NCBI GenBank assembly: GCA_937902275.1
Contig: CALFNW010000036.1
Span: 1-17,207, forward strand
Length of the DNA: 17,207 bases
From: UBA4717 sp002404395
Lineage (GTDB): Bacteria > Bacillota > Clostridia > Oscillospirales > CAG-272
Direction: 5' to 3'
The notes beneath the pieces were generated by a model that was not told where the DNA came from, did no database searches, and was given only the letters and a program-made list of their open reading frames with translations. Positions 15,633 to 17,207 of this stretch are shown in pieces (positions within the stretch are counted from its first letter, which is position 1; each line of letters starts with the position of its first letter). The position numbers and the translations under genes are program-made.

Positions 15633-16607
15633 TTGAGCAGTAAAATACTTACCGATTACTATAACACGCTGCTGACCGAAAGCAGTTTTATTCCCGCACC
15701 GTGTGATGAAAAATTCAGTCCTGCCGGAAATTGCTGGTCATTATCGCCGGAACTCGGCGGCGGACACTATTGGCTGTATGCGCAGAAAGAGCTGTTCGAT
15801 ATCAAGATTCACGACTTCTATTTTCACAATGATTTCGTACTGAACTTTGATATTCCCGAGGGGATCAGCATCACAAGATATGATTCCATTTCCGGAGAGG
15901 AGCTTAATCCATACAGACGCCTGTCGGCAGGGAATATTCAGACCATTGTCGGCGGTAAACAGAACTACAAAGCGATCATCCACAAGCGTATTCCGATACA
16001 CTCAGTCGGAATAGAAATTTTCCCTGCATACTATGAGGATTATCTCAAAAAGCAGTATCCGGATGAGTATTTCGACCTTTCCGCTGCGTTTCAGTGTGTC
16101 GATCAGGCGGCTGACTTCCCCGCCATGTCAAAACTGCTGTTCGAGATTGAGAACTACCGGGGAGACGGCATTGCCGCTGCGCTGTTTTACGAAGCAAAGG
16201 TCACGGAGGCGATTGCACTTGTGGTGGACAACCAAAAAAAGCAGGTGGCCCAAAACGCACACCAGCTTTCAAAAGAGGATATTGCAGGGTTGGAAAACGT
16301 TATAAGCTACATCGCCGACCATTACACCTTTGACATTCCGCTTGAACGCCTTGCGAATATTGCCTGTATGAGTGCAAGCAAACTCAAGGCCTGCTTTAAA
16401 CGACACATCGGATGCACTGTCACAGAATATATTCAGGGACGACGCATGAGCCATGCGGAGCATCTGCTGATCGACACCGACTTCACGATGGGGCAAATCG
16501 CCCAGATGATCGGTTATTCCACCTCCAGCCGCTTTGCCGAGCTGTTCAAGAAGAATACGGGCATACTGCCAATTGAATATAGAAAAATAGCGCGGAAAGA
16601 CCGGTAA
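15633..16607 (+). CDS. AraC family regulator, PchR/YbtA-like, of the transporter operon
   Basis: 324 residues from a TTG at 15633 with AAGGAG eight bases upstream. An in-frame TTG at 15594 has no ribosome site. The N-terminal 200 or so residues form a sensor domain (GHYWLYAQKELFDIKIHDFYF, PEGISITRYDS and PIHSVGIEIFP) reminiscent of PchR/YbtA regulators that sense iron-siderophore complexes. The C-terminal 100 residues have both AraC helix-turn-helices (IPLERLANIACMSASKLKAC, then MGQIAQMIGYSTSSRFAELF, ending PIEYRK). The gene is transcribed opposite to the ECF/ABC operon and is probably its activator. The ligand is inferred only. The N-terminal resemblance is by eye. Confidence 0.9.
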   Translation: MSSKILTDYYNTLLTESSFIPAPCDEKFSPAGNCWSLSPELGGGHYWLYAQKELFDIKIHDFYFHNDFVLNFDIPEGISITRYDSISGEELNPYRRLSAGNIQTIVGGKQNYKAIIHKRIPIHSVGIEIFPAYYEDYLKKQYPDEYFDLSAAFQCVDQAADFPAMSKLLFEIENYRGDGIAAALFYEAKVTEAIALVVDNQKKQVAQNAHQLSKEDIAGLENVISYIADHYTFDIPLERLANIACMSASKLKACFKRHIGCTVTEYIQGRRMSHAEHLLIDTDFTMGQIAQMIGYSTSSRFAELFKKNTGILPIEYRKIARKDR

Positions 16608-16712
16608 GCGGATATATGGCTCTAACAAACAAAAAAGCCCATTGAAGAGAAAATGCTCTATTTCAATTTACTCGTTTATTTCAATGCCATGAATCACATT
16701 CCTATTGGCTAT

Positions 16713-16764
16713 AAAAAGCATCACAACGCCACGGAGATTTAAAACTCTGTGGCGTTGTGATGCT
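16713..16764 (-). terminator. Long hairpin with minus-strand T-run
   Basis: Stem arms 16717-16732 and 16749-16764 are perfect over 16 bases and continue four more pairs inward (one G-T). The loop is ATTTAAAA. On the minus strand five T's follow. It could terminate leftward transcription coming from the tRNA side. It is unusually long for that purpose and may be a small repeat element. It is not a good terminator for the rightward regulator. Confidence 0.55.
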
Positions 16765-16830
16765 CTCAATCGGTCACTTTTTGAAAGTGTCTATATGTGA
16801 GCCTTATTTCAAACGGTTTTCGGGCATGAG

Positions 16831-16871
16831 AAAAGTCCCCCGTAATTCTGTTAAAATTACAGAGGACTTTT
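16831..16871. other. Symmetric hairpin, possible bidirectional terminator
   Basis: AAAAGTCC (16831-16838) pairs with GGACTTTT (16864-16871). Inside, GTAATT (16842-16847) pairs with AATTAC (16855-16860). Both outer ends finish in four T's on their own strand, so it could act weakly in either direction. On the minus strand it immediately follows the CCA-like end of a possible tRNA remnant. Confidence 0.45.
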
Positions 16872-16930
16872 GGCAGAGAGCGGGATTCGGTCGCACGGCT
16901 CGATACTGTACCGTCTTTGTTCGAATCCTT
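16871..16930 (-). pseudogene. Possible tRNA remnant
   Basis: On the minus strand the segment ends with CCGAATCCCGCTCTCTGCCA (16890-16871), which looks like a T-arm, acceptor 3' side and CCA tail. Upstream a matching acceptor 5' side and a proper D-arm are absent, and the T-stem is imperfect. The stretch also forms its own hairpin: GGATTCG (16883-16889) with CGAATCC (16922-16928), and ACGG with CCGT inside. It may be a decayed tRNA or chance resemblance. Confidence 0.3.
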
Positions 16931-16938
16931 TCAAATGC

Positions 16939-16969
16939 AAAAATAAAAACCATGCAGAAAAGCATGGTT
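16939..16969 (-). terminator. Terminator of tRNA-Ser
   Basis: Stem AACCATGC (16948-16955) with GCATGGTT (16962-16969), 6-base loop. On the minus strand it is followed by a T-rich tract of eight T's and one A. It begins nine bases after the CCA of the tRNA. Confidence 0.85.
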
Positions 16970-16977
16970 CTTATTTT

Positions 16978-17066
16978 TGGCGGATAGGGTGGGATTCGAA
17001 CCCACGGACGGTTGCCCGTCACCTGATTTCGAGTCAGGGCCGTTATGACCACTTCGATACCTATCC
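16978..17066 (-). tRNA. tRNA-Ser(CGA)
   Basis: The acceptor stem GGATAGG pairs with CCTATCC, followed by discriminator G and an encoded CCA (16980-16978). The anticodon arm is CCTGA-CTCGAAA-TCAGG with anticodon CGA, reading serine codon UCG. A long variable arm (GACGG-GCAA-CCGTC) marks a class II tRNA, as serine requires. The T-arm is GTGGG-TTCGAAT-CCCAC. It is transcribed leftwards with its own promoter and terminator. Confidence 0.96.
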
Positions 17067-17095
17067 ATATGATTGCTCAATTACAAAGCTTGAAT

Positions 17096-17124
17096 ATTAT
17101 ATCATATGCTCTGTGATTTGTCAA
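17096..17124 (-). promoter_or_regulatory. Consensus promoter of tRNA-Ser
   Basis: On the minus strand: TTGACA (17124-17119), 17 bases, TATAAT (17101-17096), with an extended -10 TGA. This is a perfect sigma-A consensus, starting near 17089, about 23 bases before the mature tRNA. No gene was recognised in the remaining 83 bases to the window end. Confidence 0.92.
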
Positions 17125-17207
17125 GTGTTTTGGCTAAATTCATTTTTTGACCCTGTAGTGTTACAATAGAAGTGAGACCGAAAGCAAGAAAAAGATAGAA
17201 AAAGTGA

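Noticed and set aside
16870..17169. Rightward open frame reading GWDSNPRT through the tRNA gene
   Set aside because: This peptide is a well-known artefact of translating the complement of a tRNA T-arm. The tRNA-Ser structure is complete on the other strand.

Overview
The window looks like a chromosomal segment of a spore-forming, low-to-mid GC Clostridia (Firmicutes), probably an anaerobe from a gut or rumen type habitat. The reasons are a full-length SpoIIE with a Spo0A-type promoter, consensus sigma-A promoters (TTGAC-17-TATAAT, several with an extended -10), AGGAGG-type ribosome sites, and a secreted protein with Cys-x-x-Cys repeats of a kind common in Ruminococcus-like genomes. Species cannot be read from the sequence.

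Left part (1-5443). A large secreted repeat protein runs leftwards and leaves the window at its 3' side. Its signal peptide start is at 2467. A structured 453-base intergenic region follows, holding a mini-ORF, a palindrome and a row of hairpins. spoIIE then runs rightwards from a promoter in which a perfect 0A box overlaps the -35 element, with 21-base spacing to the -10. A strong terminator ends it.

Middle part (5445-9169). A small AraC-type regulator with only one recognisable helix-turn-helix is convergent with a conventional AraC/cupin regulator. One hairpin spans both 3' ends. The second regulator is divergent from a putative GH99/GH71-like glycoside hydrolase, and their promoters overlap, which suggests a regulator-target pair for carbohydrate use.

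Right part (9134-16607). A tightly coupled five-gene operon runs leftwards: a Trep_Strep/MptD-like ECF S component, EcfT, a fused double EcfA, and two exporter-fold ABC half-transporters resembling the IrtA/IrtB and YbtP/YbtQ siderophore importers. Junctions are ATGA overlaps, a 5-base gap and an 8-base overlap. An AraC/PchR-YbtA-like regulator runs the opposite way. Between them lie convergent promoters and three CTGTTYG repeats that form a plausible operator. The best reading is an uptake system for a metal chelate or another small molecule. The substrate is inferred, not shown.

Right edge (16608-17207). A hairpin-rich stretch contains a possible tRNA remnant. It is followed by tRNA-Ser(CGA) on the minus strand with encoded CCA, a perfect promoter and a terminator.
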